In this document: positions 46,358 to 60,439 of the stretch, one piece after another | How positions within the stretch are numbered: position 1 is the stretch's first letter | Layout: the number at the start of each line of letters is the position of its first letter | Assembly: GCA_037957365.1 (NCBI GenBank) | Contig: JARHVA010003165.1 | Span: 752,501 to 816,500, forward strand | Length of the DNA stretch: 64,000 bases | Direction: 5' to 3' | Origin: Torreya grandis | Taxonomy: Eukaryota > Streptophyta > Pinopsida > Cupressales > Taxaceae | The notes under the pieces: generated by a model | What the model was told of the DNA's origin: nothing | Databases searched by the model: none | The model's input: the letters and a program-made list of their open reading frames with translations, nothing else | Position numbers and translations under genes: made by a program

Positions 46358-49140
46358 CATACTTATACCAATATATCCATCTACATCGAACCATCTTTTT
46401 TACCTTAGGAAGAAGTGTGAATCATGATTAAGGGGTTATACTCCTCATCCATGGTAGAATCCCACTTAGTAATACCTGATTCCTCCTGAAGGGTTTATGG
46501 ATCTAAGGTAGAAGCATAGAAAGCATGTGGACCACTTTGAAACTATGAATGTGTATACCTATTATTTGAAATATCCTCAACTCATGTGCTTGCACTTGGT
46601 AGTGTATACCTAACCCAAAGAGACCCAGAAGTGTATGAGTCAGGTAGAGAAACATCATCCTCTAAAATGTGTCCATATGTGGATGAAGATGACTCCCCAT
46701 CACTACTCTCACTATCAGAACTAGAAGAAGTATACTTAACCTATGAAATGTCTTCAAGTTGATATGAATCATGTGAATTAAATCCAAGTGAGTCCAATGA
46801 AGTGGGATAAGTTTTAAATGTTGATCTTGTGAGACTCTCTTTAAATTGAACACTTCTCTTGATGAATAGATCAAGTGTAGTTGGATAAAAAAGGTTATAC
46901 CTTTTAACACTATCTAGATAACCTACGAAGATGTAAGGCTTACTCTAAGGTTTCATAACCTTTCATTTATTCTTAGGTATATGAGACTTAGTTAGAGATC
47001 TTAAGATTTTTAAATGCTCAGCTATAGGTCTCCTATTGTACCAAGATTCAAATAGAGTTATGCCTTTTAAATCTTTTTGGGGAACCCTATTCTGAATATA
47101 GCAAGCATAATCGATTGCTTAGGTCTAGTATTCTAGTGCAATTGATAGATTGAATCATATAGTTAGGCATTTCTTTCAAAGAGATGTTCTTACATTCTGC
47201 AACTCCATTTTGTTGAGGACTTTATGGAACTATATGTTGCAAATCAATTTCGTATGTTGTGATAAATTACTCAAATATGTTATTAACATATTCACCCCCA
47301 TTATCAGTTCTAAGAACCTTAATTCATTTCTTAGATTATTTCTATGAAAGAACTTTGAAGTCTCAAAAGATGTCAAAATTTAGATTTATGCCTAAAGACG
47401 TGGACCCATGTGTATCTTGATAAATCATCAATTAAGGTAAGGACATACTTATCCCTTGTGACAGATTGGGAAAAGGCCCAAACACATCATTGTATACTAA
47501 CTCTAATGCATTTCAATCCCTCTAATATTTTCCTTTGTTAAATTTATCTTTAGGATGTTTCCCAAGGGTGAAACCCTCACAAATACAATTAGATAAATGG
47601 ACATGAGATAAGCCTATGACTATATCATTCTTGTTGAGTTGTTCTAGGTAGCAGTAGTTGAGGTGGATAGATTGATCATGCCAAAGTTTTCTAACCTCAT
47701 CTGAATGAGTCAACAATGTAGTTATAAAATAATCAAGGTCAAAATGTGAGAAGGTATATAACCTAACTTGGTGTCATGCCCTACCCATTGACATTGTTGA
47801 ATCATTATGAAACTCTTTGATTATGACTAAATCTATAGAAAATTCTACCCTCATGCCCTTACCAATGTGAGTGATTTGGTATACTGATAGGAGATTAGTT
47901 GAAAGTGATGGAACACTTAGAATATTATTAAATACTTCTTCATACATTTTAATATACCCTTTGCCTATAAATTCTCCTAAAATGTTATCACCCAAAGTGA
48001 TGGAAGACATGCTACAAGGCTCTAAGGAATAAAAATCAACTTATGAAGAGTCCATGTGGTGGGAATCACTCGATTCAACAACCCATGATGAGGTTGGATC
48101 TGCAAATGCTACAAGATCCTTTCCCTTTTCTCTCTTTACTTTTACATTTTGCCTTAGGATAATCTTGAGTTGATGAATTTTATTTGATAGACTCAGGAAC
48201 ACCTATGATTTTATTTTATAGAATATGAGTTATGTGATCAATTTGTTTCTTCATGCACTAGTGTTCATCATGCCCATTTTTATTACACAAGGCACGCTTA
48301 ACCTTCTTTTTCTTATGTTTTTCATTAGAAGAGGAGGTTTCAATAGTTGTTTTTGTAGAGGTTGATTATTTCTTCTTTTATTGATCCTTGTTCTTTTTCT
48401 TCTTCCCTTTGTTTGAATCCTTATATTTTCCAATCCCAAAAATTAGGGATTGAGGTTTTAAAGACTTCAATGTGTCCATCTGTATTAACTTGTCCTGATC
48501 TTGAGTTAAGTTGGCAAAAAATTCATTTAAAGAAGGAATCTTCCATGTAATGCTTAGAGCACTTTTAATGAAATGGAAGATAGAGACAAATATAGAGTAA
48601 TTTAGACCTAGTTTTGAGATTATAAAAATAATAATACAGTCATATTTCTTCTCTATCCCACATTCTTTCAACTAAAATATTAAGTATTTAAACTTTGTGA
48701 AGAAATATTAAAGGGTGTCAAAATTGCTAGGACTCAAACTAATGAGTTCGTTCTCTAGTTCATGCCCTCTCTTACATATAGTTTCCTAAAAATATTTTCC
48801 AAGGTGGTCCAGACTTCATTAGGAGTTTTAACAAACTATACATGAAATATAAAATGAAGATAAGCTAACAGATATAACAACCCATAGACTTCGTCACACG
48901 GTTCTACCACTTAATGTTTTCTACTTCTATATTAGGTTCAATTTCATCACCCATTTAAATATGGTGTGAACCCTTGCTCATTAATATAATTTTAATTTTG
49001 GGTTTCCATTCAGAGTAATTAAAGAGCATTAGTGGATTAATTGAAATTATATCCATTGTGCGTAAATGAAGTTTGTAGTGGTTTGTAATTGTAATTATTG
49101 TAGAAATAGAAGTGTAAATAAAATGGAAAGTGAATCAAAA
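46358..49140 (-). pseudogene. Copia element B: gag, protease, integrase, RT linker (right of insertion)
   Basis: Read from right to left. Gag start at about 49057 (MDIISINPLMLFNYSEWKPKI-like text), more gag to 48378 (SLNEFFANLTQDQDKLI), zinc knuckle remains near 48270 (CVIKMGMMN), protease tail and pre-integrase at 48010-47774 (ITLGDNILGEFIGKGYIKM, LSTNLLSVYQITH) and 47716-47522 (LWHDQSIHLNYCYLEQL, CEGFTLGKH). Integrase continues to about 46970, then the linker (46910-46500, single copy of the segment that is triplicated in A) and the RT start at 46480-46358. The RT continues at 40081-39830 beyond the nested element. Stops are frequent. A 5' LTR is not evident. Confidence 0.75.
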
Positions 49141-51100
49141 ACAAAGTACACCCCCCCTAAAATATCAATGGTAACCCCCCCTCTAAATATTTTAAACAAT
49201 GCATGCTCAAAAAGATGTTAGACAACCAAAAATCTATCTTGAGCAACTAGTGCAATGTCAAAAGAGATGTGATTTTCAAGACAAAATGATAACATCAAGC
49301 TCAACCAAAAATGCATCCAAGATGAGTACACAAAGTGAGAGTGAGAGGAAAAAAAGTGTTTGTTTGAATTCAAGGGGGTTTGGCCACTTGCCAAACTAGA
49401 CCATGTAGACACCTAAAACTAGACACCAATGTCTTCATACTAGACTTCAGACCGATTCTTATCAACCTTTACAAATTAAGCCTAAGAATAAATGAACGTC
49501 CCAAATTTACTTATGTGTCATTATTCAAAGATCATAATCTTGTTGAGACATCTCTAATTATGGTATCCTACCATAAACAACAAAAACCTCTCACCGATTC
49601 ATCTTCAATCATTCCACGGCATCATAACATGCAATTTGGCATAGGAACTTATTAAGTGGGTCAAATGAATAAATGAATTGCACCAGAACTTGGAAATGTT
49701 AAAAACCTAATTAGAATTATTTAAAATGCAAAACCAAATTAAATATCTAGTTGAATTATCTATGAACAATTACTTAAATTCTAAAAAAGGAAAGTCAAAA
49801 ATCAAGAATATCCTAGGTTTTTATCATAACATTTGTGAGTTGTCAAGCCTTTGTAAATATCTTAAAATATCTCATCCATGCCTATTCATTGTTAATAATG
49901 AGGTTTTGACACCTTTTAACTCTAATGGGGTTAATTCACTCACTTAGGTTAGATTTGAACCCATTCCAAGATTTTAACTGCACCTTAACTCACCTTGGGT
50001 TGGGGTTAGTTTCTAAACCTATAAATACAAGCATTTACCTCTTCATTTGGAGAGCTTGGACATAGTAAAGTTATAATGTAGGTTTTATGAAAATATTGCA
50101 ATCAATAGTGTTATAATTTCAAAATCATAAGTCAAACCATCAACATACATCAATCATAAGCCAATCCAATCATGGTGCTAAGGAGAGAAGGAGCCACACA
50201 ACTCTATTTTCCAAAGACTCTTTGAACACAAGTTGTAAGCCAAATGAACACATCATTTGGAGAATTCAAGTAAAGTAAGAGATCTTATTTCTTTTACATT
50301 TTAGCTATGTTTGTAATTATTTTTTATTCACTAAGCTCCCCCTATAATCTAGGCATAGAGGTGTTAATCTTGTTAGTGTGTTTATTTCACTATTTTATAT
50401 GAAAACTAATGCTTGATCTAACCTTCCCTCCATCATCAAATTCCTAGTATCACAAATGGCATGTCCAATGGGATGCATGAGTACCCCACATACCAAGGAG
50501 ACCAAAATACAACTCATAAATCTTCAAATGAATGCTTAAATATCATCAAAATTGGAGTTTTTTCTTTGTTTTTGCCATATTTTTAATTTTTGTGCTAACT
50601 CAAATGTACATAGAAACCGATATCAATCAAACATAATCAACATCAATTTTGCCCAGCGATCTTCAGTTCTACCTAACCGAGATAATTTTAGGTCACCATT
50701 GTTGATCAGGTTATAGGGAAAAACATGATTAAAAAGATTTGATTTTGAATATTTTTATCAGTCCTTATCATTCTTTATTGGTTTCATTGATCTTTATACT
50801 CTTTGCCTAATCATCTCCTTGCAGGTTTCAAAGAGTTTTTACCATACTTTGATCTAAATAATTTTTTTATCTCATGTTAGTTTTGCCTTCGAGTTCACAG
50901 GTGATCGACATCAATCTTAATCAACCAGTATTGGTTCTTTATGTCCATCATCAGTTCTCTTTGAGATCGACTAGCATTGATCACCTTATAACTGGCATCA
51001 GTCAGTTCTGACTGACCTTGGTTTTCATGTTTTTAAAATAGAAGCCCAAGAACTATGTTTTGAAATTTTGTTTGATCACCATTGAAAATGCTTCTAAGAA
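49141..51100. other. Unassigned, possible LTR with TATA box
   Basis: Two C-runs (49151-49157 and 49175-49181) read on the minus strand as polypurine tracts. A TATA-like tataaatac at 50020-50028 is followed by leader-like text ('gagagcttggacatag'), so 49.4-50.4 kb may belong to an LTR, but I could not find its ends. At 50640-51030 degenerate gatcgac / catcagt / attggttc words recur, which look like CpG-decayed relatives of the palindromes in the solo LTR at 30345-30462. The open frames here resemble nothing I know. Confidence 0.35.
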
Positions 51101-52200
51101 AGAGGAGAATATCTAACCCTTATAGGCCCAAGGCAGGACTAAAACATGAATTTGTAAGTTTGAATGGTTTTTAACACTTTATTTTAGTGTTTAAAATGAA
51201 TCTAGCTAAGTCTTACACACTTAATTTTGGTCCTAAAACAAATTTTTAAATCTTGAACATTTGAATTTAGTGCTTAAAATTAATCTAGAATGCCTAAGTA
51301 TAAAACACTTGATTTTCAGTGCTTAAAAATAATGGCTAGGTCTTGAACACTTATTTTTGGTTTTTAAAAATGAGGTTAGGCTAAATCTTGAACATTTCAT
51401 TTTTTAGAGCCTAAAATGAACATAGGTGTTTTTATTAAAGTTTATTTTGTCTAAATTATTTCGAGCTTTTGCAAGTTTAATCTAAGGGGCCAAGTAAAGA
51501 ACTTAATTAAACATTTCAATTGGCACACAAATCAACACTTCACTTTGATCACAATTTATTAAAAGTGTTGGTTGTTTGTTTGTTTTCATAAAAAGAATAA
51601 CATGTTTATGTTCTCCCCCCATCCCCTATAGGTAACTTGGGTGAACAAAAGTGTCTTTTCACTTACATTTGTGCTTAGTTCAAGGTGTAGAAAGAATGTT
51701 GTCTAGGCTCTCCCCAAAACCTGCATGGTTTAGGTGATCTAAAATTAACCCTAAAGTCTTTCTACTTAATTTTATTTTCATCCAATTTGGCTTGTGGAGG
51801 GGAGTTTATATCCTCTTCAAAAATTATTTAGGTAAGCTTTGACCTAGGGTTTCATATACTGACATTGTCTTAACCCCTCTCCATTAGGTGTATATAAATT
51901 AGGATTTCCCTACTGGGATGTTTGCTTGAGTGTTTAAACAAAATCCTCTAGTGTCAAACTGGCCTAAAATGTCTGATCGATCATGACATCACACTACACT
52001 AAGAAATTGATGAATGTACTAGTTGTGAAAAAGATAAAACCTTTTCAGAATACATTGATTGACATGGATCCAATTGACATGTTGCATCCCTTTAGATAAC
52101 TATGCTTGGGACCATCTAGACAGTTGTAAATTATAAGTTTTAGTCAACTCCATTTGACCAATATTGATAGGATCTAGGATGATTTACTTAGTTGTATTTA
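51100..52200 (+). repeat. LTR/leader region of the Tat gypsy element
   Basis: It aligns from about 51590 with 870-1490 at the left edge of the window. A theme 'gaacact/acacttgattttagtgctt/tttaaaa' recurs at 51165-51420. The TATA-like box tatataaat is at 51891-51899. The precise LTR end and primer site were not identified. Confidence 0.5.
51891..51899 (+). promoter_or_regulatory. TATA-like box of Tat gypsy LTR
   Basis: tatataaat, at the position matching the box at 1173-1180 in the left-hand fragment. Confidence 0.45.
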
Positions 52201-53356
52201 GTCTTTGTCCTTTATTTCTTGGTATTTCAGTCTAAAACTTTGTTTATTTGTACCACATCAAAAATGAGTCTTGTGTCCACACTACTTCATTGTTTGAGGA
52301 GATGTCATGCCATCTATTTGACATTATGCATTTGATTTAATCTTTTATGTCAAAAATGTTGAGTGTATCCCTTGATTGAAATAAGTCATGTTATGTTGCC
52401 CAAATCAATTCAAGTTTGAGACTTAGAAGTCTTTGAAACAAACCATTATTTACATATTATGAGAGTGCTAACAAAGTTATGTTGTTCAAATTGTTTCATA
52501 GACTTGTCTTGTCTTGCATCTAAGTTACCATTGTTTAAACCAATCATGTGTGCCTTGTTTGGATATTTGTTTAATATTGTTATGTTATTTAAATTTGTCT
52601 AGCTTTTTGGTCATTAAAACCCTAGTTTACCTAAGTTGAGTTTTTAATTAGCTTTTACAAGTTCATATTCAAACATTGATTGATTTATGTTTAGGCTTTG
52701 TCTCGCAAGGGCTGATAAACATATCTTTCTCTTTTGGGTTGCATAACATAGGTTAATTCATTACCCAAAATTAAAAAACTATATTTTTTGTGCCTTTATT
52801 TGGGAGAATCAGTCTCTCTCCAAGTGCCTTTTGTTTAGTGGCTTATACTAATTTGATCAAGTTTATGCCTAGAATCAAGTGCCTAGTTTTTGCCAAAATG
52901 TTCCATGTTTGTTAGATTAAAATTATCCCTTTGTTTCAAGTCTATATTTTGACACCACATTTTTTAAAGAGTCCTAGCACATACTTTGTTTGAGTCTATA
53001 TTTTGATGTCATGTTTGGCCAAAAAACCTAACAATTTTTACCTTTTCTAAATTAGACCTATTTGGAACATATTTGGACCTAGAGTTTAGCATCTTGGTTT
53101 TTTATCATTTTACTTGACCTTGTTTGTGTGAGACATTTAAACATTAGACATTTAATGTTATACTATTTTTACCAATTCTTTACATAGACCTTTTAGAGAT
53201 ACAACTCCATTCCTTTGACCAAGTTAGATAGAGTTTTAACCTTTCATCTTTTCAGACATAGATTTTTAGAGTTTGTATAACTTAACCCCTCTTATCATAA
53301 AACATTTTCCATTGATTTAATCATGTCTTAATATACATGTAGTGGAGTCATTTATA
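52201..53356 (+). other. Leader before gypsy gag
   Basis: No protein can be read. Long non-coding leaders are usual in Tat-type gypsy elements. Short words such as 'tctatattttgac/gat' (52941, 52994) recur. Confidence 0.4.
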
Positions 53357-56300
53357 ATCTAGGATATGGAAATATTATCACACAAGAGGAATTTATTCAT
53401 GACCCTTATGAAGATAATGTCATTTGGGAGATGGATTCGTATCCACCTTACAATGCTCAATCAGGGGAATAAAGTCAAGATCCTTTGGCCCATTATTTGG
53501 TTAGAACACATCCATACTCATAACAGGACCAATAAGAAATGGCCCAATATTTAGCTAGTGTACCTTTAGTTTCAAAACAAGTACAACAACAACCATATTA
53601 CATTACCATGCCATGAACCTAAAATACTTATCTAGTTGATTGTCACTTGCTAGCAAAAAAGGATGAGGTCTTAAGTATAATCGTATAGGTAGGGGCTAAT
53701 TTTTTGGCAAAATTTTCCCATGAAAATTTTCCAAGTTTAGTAAGAAGGCCTTACAACATGTCTTACAATCAGAACAATAAACAGGTCTCTTCTAGCAACC
53801 CTCATGCTATAGTACCAATGCCATATCAAGATCTTCATATGCTTTTCACAAAAAGGGGCCTCATGGAATACCAATTCATTCAAATGTAGACATCATACTA
53901 GACATATCAAAACCTAGCAGGTAACTTTAATAATATGACCATGTCAAATGCACCTCTTATTAAGTTAGTTCCTTCAACATGGGTCTTACTTGAGTTGACA
54001 AGACAAAAATATCAAGGTTTAGACCTAGTTATGAAAAATGTCTTAGGAGAAAATATGTTCAGTACCCTAACTATCAAGGAAGTGTCTTCTAATTCTATGT
54101 AAAATAGTGAGCCAAACATCATAGACAATGCACAAGCAACATCTAATCTAGACCAAACCGGTGTTAATGCACAAACAATTAGTCAATCATAAAATATGTC
54201 ATTAGCTAACACCATGAGTTGTCCACAAATTTAGGGGTGGGAACTTCTACCTCAACCAACTACTTCTTCAAGTACCCAACTGCAAGGATTAAGTAGTCAA
54301 CCAATGACCAATACCATGCCTCAATAAACTGTGATGAATGATACTCTACCACAATAGGTAATGAGTAATATTCCATAATAATAGGCACTATCCAATATAC
54401 CCATGTAGTAGAGGCAAAACATTTTTCCACCTCAATAGGGATTAACTAATGTTCTACCTCTTTAGTCATACACCAACATGTCAATCCAAAACCAAGTGAT
54501 GTCTAATAAAAAATATACAAGTATTGGTTAGTGATAAATGTCTAACCTTAAACATATGCCTACTTCCCAATAAAGGTTCATGTAACCAAGAGGTTTCAAT
54601 GTTCCACAAGTACTAATTAGGTAGCAATTGCCTCTCATATCAAATGTGCAATAAGTTCGATCATAAGGTCTTGGTTCACAAGTTCCCCTTAATCATCATG
54701 GTATGACTAGTTGGTAGCATGTCCCTATTCAACCTCAACAAGCACAGTATAGTCATATCCCTCCATCCCAACTACAATTTCCCCAAAATTAGGCCCATAT
54801 ACCCAATCTATACCAGAATATCACACCACAACACATGCAATTTCAAAAATCACACCCTAATTCATGCATGCATATTCTTGGTGCATTCCCTAGCCAATCC
54901 AACATTCCCCAACATATGCCTCCATTATACCCTAGTCAAATTAATCTAATTATGATTGCATATCCTCCACCTCAGGCTAATGATCCCATGAGTTTCCTCT
55001 CACGAGAGTTATAACAAATGAAAGATGTAATTTCCTTCATCCAAGTAGGGAAACAAACTAAGAAATTTAAGTTGGATGATGTGTGTTCTTACCCATTCAA
55101 TATGGATTAGTTGAAGATACTATTTCCTCTAGGGTATGAACCACTAAAATTTGACAAATACAAGGGGAAAGGTGACTCCAAATCCCATTTGATAGAATTC
55201 TTTATTGTGTGCCAAACATTGACCTATAGCGACATATATTGATTATTGTTGTTTTCAAGGAGCCTAACAGGATATAAATTGGAGTGGTTTCTAAAATTTC
55301 CCAAGAATTTAGTTTCTAACTTTGATTATCTTTCAAACAAGTTTGTGCAACACTACTCTTATAATCTCAAACATGAGATTTCATTGGTATTTTTGATCTA
55401 ATTAAAACAAAAGGCTAGTGAAAGCTTCACAATTTATTTGTAGTGATGGAGAGCCATTTAAAGATGATTTAGCCATAGTTTACCAGACAAGCAATTAGTC
55501 ACTGTATATACTAAGAATCTACATAGTGAGATATCTTACAATCTATAGTTGCAATATGCACATACCTTCAAGGAAAGCATTGACAAAGGTTTATTGATCA
55601 AAATAGGCCTTATTAACAAAGGGATCATTAAACTAACCTCATCAAATCAGAGCCAAAACCAAAATCAAAATAATAGCCAAAATTAGAACCAAGTCTAAAC
55701 ACAAGCATCACAACTATCCCAACCCAATAATTATGACAAATCCAAGCATTTCAATTACAATAAAAATGTTGTGTAAAATGGAGTAACAGAGTCATGACAT
55801 GTCTAACTGGTGTAAACACCATCTACTCGGGCCATGCCACATATGCAAATCACTCCTAACCAATAACCTCTTCATCAAATACATCAAGCAAACAACCAAG
55901 ACCAATGCAACAAATGCAACAACCTATGCCTTTGTAAAACCTTCCTCTAAGGAGAAATGTGCCTACTCATCATGTCTTCAGTGACTTTGGAGATCCCATT
56001 GAATCTTTGTTTCACAAGCTCACTACAACTAATCTAATTGATTGGCCTATTTTGAAGCACTATCTTGAGGGCACTAACTATCTTGATTGGTATAGACCAA
56101 ATGAATTATATGAATATCATCAGGTTAATGGCCATAATTTGCATTATTATGTGTAAATTAAACTTGTGATTGAGAATATGTTGGAGAATGGAAATCTAAC
56201 ATTGGAAAATAGAGCTTTCACATCTAATCAAAATTTGGGAATCTATCAAAATCACTTTCCCAAACATAAAAAACCAACAACAAAAACAAAGGCTAGTATA

Positions 56301-56400
56301 ACAATAATAATATCAAGATCCAAGGTAAAACTGATAAAATTAGCAGTAGAACCAACAACATCAAATGAATGGATAAAACCAAGGCCAAAATGATGCCAAC
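53357..56400 (+). pseudogene. Tat gypsy gag, broken
   Basis: It starts with acidic, tyrosine-rich text (YEDNVIWEMDSYPPYNAQSG near 53415-53480). A long Asn/Gln/Pro-rich part follows (53700-54960), and the Retrotrans_gag domain lies at about 55020-55640: PLGYEPLKFDKYKGKGD, HLIEFF, LTGYKLEWFLKFPKN, NKFVQHY, KQKASESF. An Asn/Gln-rich tail follows at 55650-55760. Stops replace many glutamines (CAA or CAG to TAA or TAG), a sign of C-to-T decay at methylated sites. Gag would form the particle. Confidence 0.75.
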
Positions 56401-58100
56401 AACCAACAGACCTACCATGTAGTTACACATGATAACAACAAGGTTGTAGGCCATATTACAGGATGTCACATTAATACCATTTCCATCAATCCAAGACCAA
56501 GTACCAATCAAACAAGACCATTGTTAATCATTTATAATCAACCAACCAATGTTGATAATTCTTCCTTGAGATGGGACTGTATACAAGTGAATCAGCAAGC
56601 AAGGATTCCCAATTTTAGACCTTATACTGATAACTCATCATTATCCTATGATCATGCACAAGTACACCAGCAACCAAGAATTATCCTATTTGGTCTCCCT
56701 CCACCATCATTTATTAGCAACAATGGTCCTATATCTAATCCTAATTATGCAATCATAACTCAGAGATCAAAGATTACCATATCAGGCCCATAACCATCTA
56801 CCACTTCACCCATCATCCAACCACCTATTCTGGATAGAAACAAACCATTTACCATTGTCCAAGAAAAGACATTTGATATTGTGGAACAATTTCATAAGAT
56901 GCCTGCATAAATCTCCATTTTATATTTGTTGCATATGTCCACCATCTATAGTAACATCTTGATAGAGTTATTTGGCCAATCCCAAGTTCCTAATGACATA
57001 TCTCCGCACAAATTTCAAGATTTGGTCAGACACCTAGCTCTATGCCAACCATTAACCTTTAACCAAAGTGATATGTCATCCCTTGCTCCACTTCATAACA
57101 ATCCATTGTACATTGAAGTTTTCATAGCATGGTACAAAGTAAAGTGTATCCTCATAGATAATGGATCAGGACTAAATATTGTGTCTCTAAAGCTCATCAA
57201 GCTTCTTGGGTACATGATAGTATATATCTAAATAGAAACAATCAAAATCAAAGCCTACGATAATGAATCACATGAATCACAAGGCACCACCACCTTGTTA
57301 GTTATCATTGGGCCCTTGACCTGTGATACACTATGTCATTTATTAGATCTCAATTTGTCATATAATATGCTTTAGGTAGACCTTTTATACATGAAATTTG
57401 AGTAATCCCATTGACATTACACCAGTGTATCAAGTTCTCCCATTCAGGTATGGAGGTTACTATTCCCAGAGATTTATAGCCATACAAACATTGAAGGCAT
57501 TTAGAGGCCAAGTTCAAAAGATATAACTATCATTTTGGCCTAAATTTGGTTGCCAAAAAGGACAAGGTCAAAGAAATAATTGTTGATTACCTAGAGACCA
57601 ACTTCATTGACCCTGAAATCCTTGATTCACTTTCCCACATGTCACCTCCTGAAATGTCTAATCATTACACCATCTCAGCTAATGCCCTGGAGTATATTTG
57701 ACCCATAATACATTCCACATTGCCAAGCTTTCATAGAACACAAAGTCCTTTGGAAGACTAAAATTCAAACCACATTGTATGGAATGAAAATAAAATGGAA
57801 AATCCAAACTACATAGTCCAACACCTATCACTTTCATACCAGCGTCTAGCCAAGAACAGGACCCTCTTGTAGATGATGAATCATAGTTATATAATGACAA
57901 ATTGGTTGATTGTTATAAAAATTCCAAATACCCCATTCCTAATCAAATCATGGAGAACCAAACCTATGAAGGAGGAGGCCTCATGCCAAATCAATAGAGA
58001 ACACTTGATCCATTTTTATAACTTGGTACAAAGGAACCTATGGTCTTGGATTTAAACCACCTGGGGGTGACCCCACATATCTTATTCTAGTTCTATCACC
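56401..58100 (+). pseudogene. Tat gypsy protease region
   Basis: A Pro/Asn-rich spacer leads to about 57110-57230, which reads YIEVFIAWYKVKCILIDNGS, followed by GLNIVSLKLIKLLGY. This is a retropepsin with the active triad written DNG, and the usual hydrophobic strand after it. Downstream text (about 57240-57560, with the PTGYRPTKEEM-like region missing) belongs to the linker before RT. Stops are present. Confidence 0.7.
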
Positions 58101-58867
58101 AATGACTAGTGATGGTAATGTCAATAGTGAATCAGAGTCTGATGATAGACCTTTCGATGACCTAGCCTATACCAACTTAGTTGACACTAATAATATGTGT
58201 ACCCTTAGACCAATCATTCACCATAACCCACTCCCATTATATTATCCTCAATTGATAGATTGGGGCCAACAAGAATCAATAGTGTTAGTTGATGAATTTT
58301 AGAATGATGAAGTTTTTGTGATTTTCTAGGCCTTATGGACAATGTTCCACTAGGAGACCACAAATAGGGGTTCTCAATCAAATTGGATCCTAAATACAAT
58401 TTTGAAGAGTGGGTGAACACCCTTAAACATAAATAATTAAATAAAACATTGATGTCCCAAATTGAAAACTTCTTTGAGGCACTTTTGGACTAGGAAAATA
58501 ATAAAGAAAAGGGCCAATCTAGTGGTGAAAACCTATTTTAGGCACCATTAGATGGGGGTGTTCAACCTTTCTCAAACATAGACCAAGAGACCACCAATGA
58601 AAAACTTGTCTATGAGTTTGAGTTTAGTCTTGAAGAACACCAAGTTCTTGATTGAATCATCTAGGAGACTACCAATGATGAACTTACCTATGGGTCTAAG
58701 TTAAAATTTGAAGAACAACAATCTTTTGATTGAATCATCCAAGAATTTACAATAATATTTGTCACATGGCCATCCCTACCCTTGGGGATTCTAATTCATC
58801 ATGCATAGGAGAACTTGAAGAGCCAGTCCTAATAGAGGACTTTACCATTGCAGGCTAATTTAGATCT

Positions 58868-60400
58868 TTGACGACCAATCTAGAACATGGTTCAACCTTT
58901 CTAGTGGAGGATACTACAAAGATTAACATCAGGACTCTAAATGACCTGAAATGGATCAAATTAGGCACATCCCTCAATGAGAAGAAGCATGAAGTCTTTA
59001 TATCCCTTCTAAGGGATTTTATTTATATATTTGCATGGGACTACTCTAACATGCTTGGTTTGGACCCTGCTTTGGTTGTACACCACCTTGTGGTACATCC
59101 TAATGCCAAAAATTTTTAAAAAAAATTGTGCAAGATACATCCTTGCATTATTGTATTAATAAAGAAAGAATTGGAAAAATTCTTAGAAGCGAGATGTATT
59201 AGGCCAATCGACTACTCTGAATGGATTTCTAATGTTGTGTTAGTCAACAAAAAGTTAGAAGGAATCAAAATCTGCACTAATTTTAGATACATCAATAAAA
59301 CCTAACCTAAGGATGACTTTCCTCTACCAAACATTGACATGATTATTGAATCCACATTGGGTTATGAAATGCTTTCATTGATGGACAAATTTTTAAGCTA
59401 CAACCAAATTCAAATCGTACCAAAATACTAACATAAAATAATGTTCACCATTTTATGAAGAATATTCTATTATCAGGTTATGCCATTTGGTCTCAAAAAT
59501 GTAGGGACCGCCTATTAAAATGCCATGACCATCATGTTTCATGATATGATGCATGATTATTGTTGAAGACTACTTTGGCAACATACTAGGTAAATCAAAG
59601 ACTGTGGCTAATCATCTAGTAGCACTAAGGAGGATATTTGAGTGACTACATGAATATAAATTTAGGTTCAACCCTAAGAAGTGTGTTTTTGGAGGTACTT
59701 AGGCAAATTATTAGGCTTCAATGTGTCTCATCGAGGTATTGAATTTGATCCAACCAAAGTATGAGCCATAATAGAGATGCCACCACTAACTAATTTAAAG
59801 TAGCTCCACAGTTTGTAGGGAAAGATCCAATCCATTAAATGTTTCATATCGCAGTTGGTCATCAAGTGCCACCCATTCACAAACTTGTTGAAGAAAGGGC
59901 TATAATTTCATTGGGATGATGAGTGCTAGAAATATTTTTAGAAGTTGAAGGACTTTCTTGCAAATCTGCCTATTTTATTATCTCCTATGCTAGGAAAGTT
60001 GTCCCTGCTATCCCTGTCAACCACAAATAAACCCCTAGGGTTATTTATAACTCAACATAATGACAATGGAAAGGAACATGTCGTGTACTATATATTCCAT
60101 ACACTAGTTGCATATGAGCACATTTATATGCCCATTAAAAAAACATGTTTAGCTATTGTTTTTGTAGCTTAGAAATTGCACCATTACATGTTAAATAATA
60201 AGACTATGGTCATTTCAAAAGTAGATCCTCTTAAGTATCTACTATCCAAAATAGATTTACAAGGTTGTATGACCAAATGGATCATGATTCTTAGTGAGTT
60301 TGAGATACAATATGTCAAACAAAAAGCCATCAAGGGACAAGTTCTTGCAGATCAGCTTGCTGAAGCACCCCTTGAAGATATATAATTGATAATATTCTAA
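58868..60400 (+). pseudogene. Tat gypsy reverse transcriptase and first RNase H
   Basis: 58868-59120 reads LLRDFIYIFAWDYSNMLGLD, then VVHHLVVHP, the RT entry. RT proper is about 59140-59700: KKELEKFLEARCIRPIDYSE, SNVVLVNKK, IKICTNFRYINK, DDFPLPNIDMII, LMDKFLSYNQIQI, VMPFGLKN. The YVDD box near 59563 is destroyed by a frameshift. The connection and RNase H follow: NLLKKG, FHWDDEC, LFITQHNDNGKEHVVYY, YMPIKKTCLAIVF (to 60172), then KYLLSKIDLQGCMTKWIMIL, KGQVLADQLAEAPL (60176-60385). Several stops and at least two frameshifts. Gypsy order (RT before integrase) is clear. Confidence 0.85.
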
Positions 60401-60439
60401 TTCCTAGATAAATCCATTATGACCATCATTGAAACACCT

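Noticed and set aside
49151..49181. Polypurine tract and LTR start of another minus-strand element
   Set aside because: The adjacent minus-strand sequence is the gag leader of copia B, and no TG...CA pair or second LTR could be matched.
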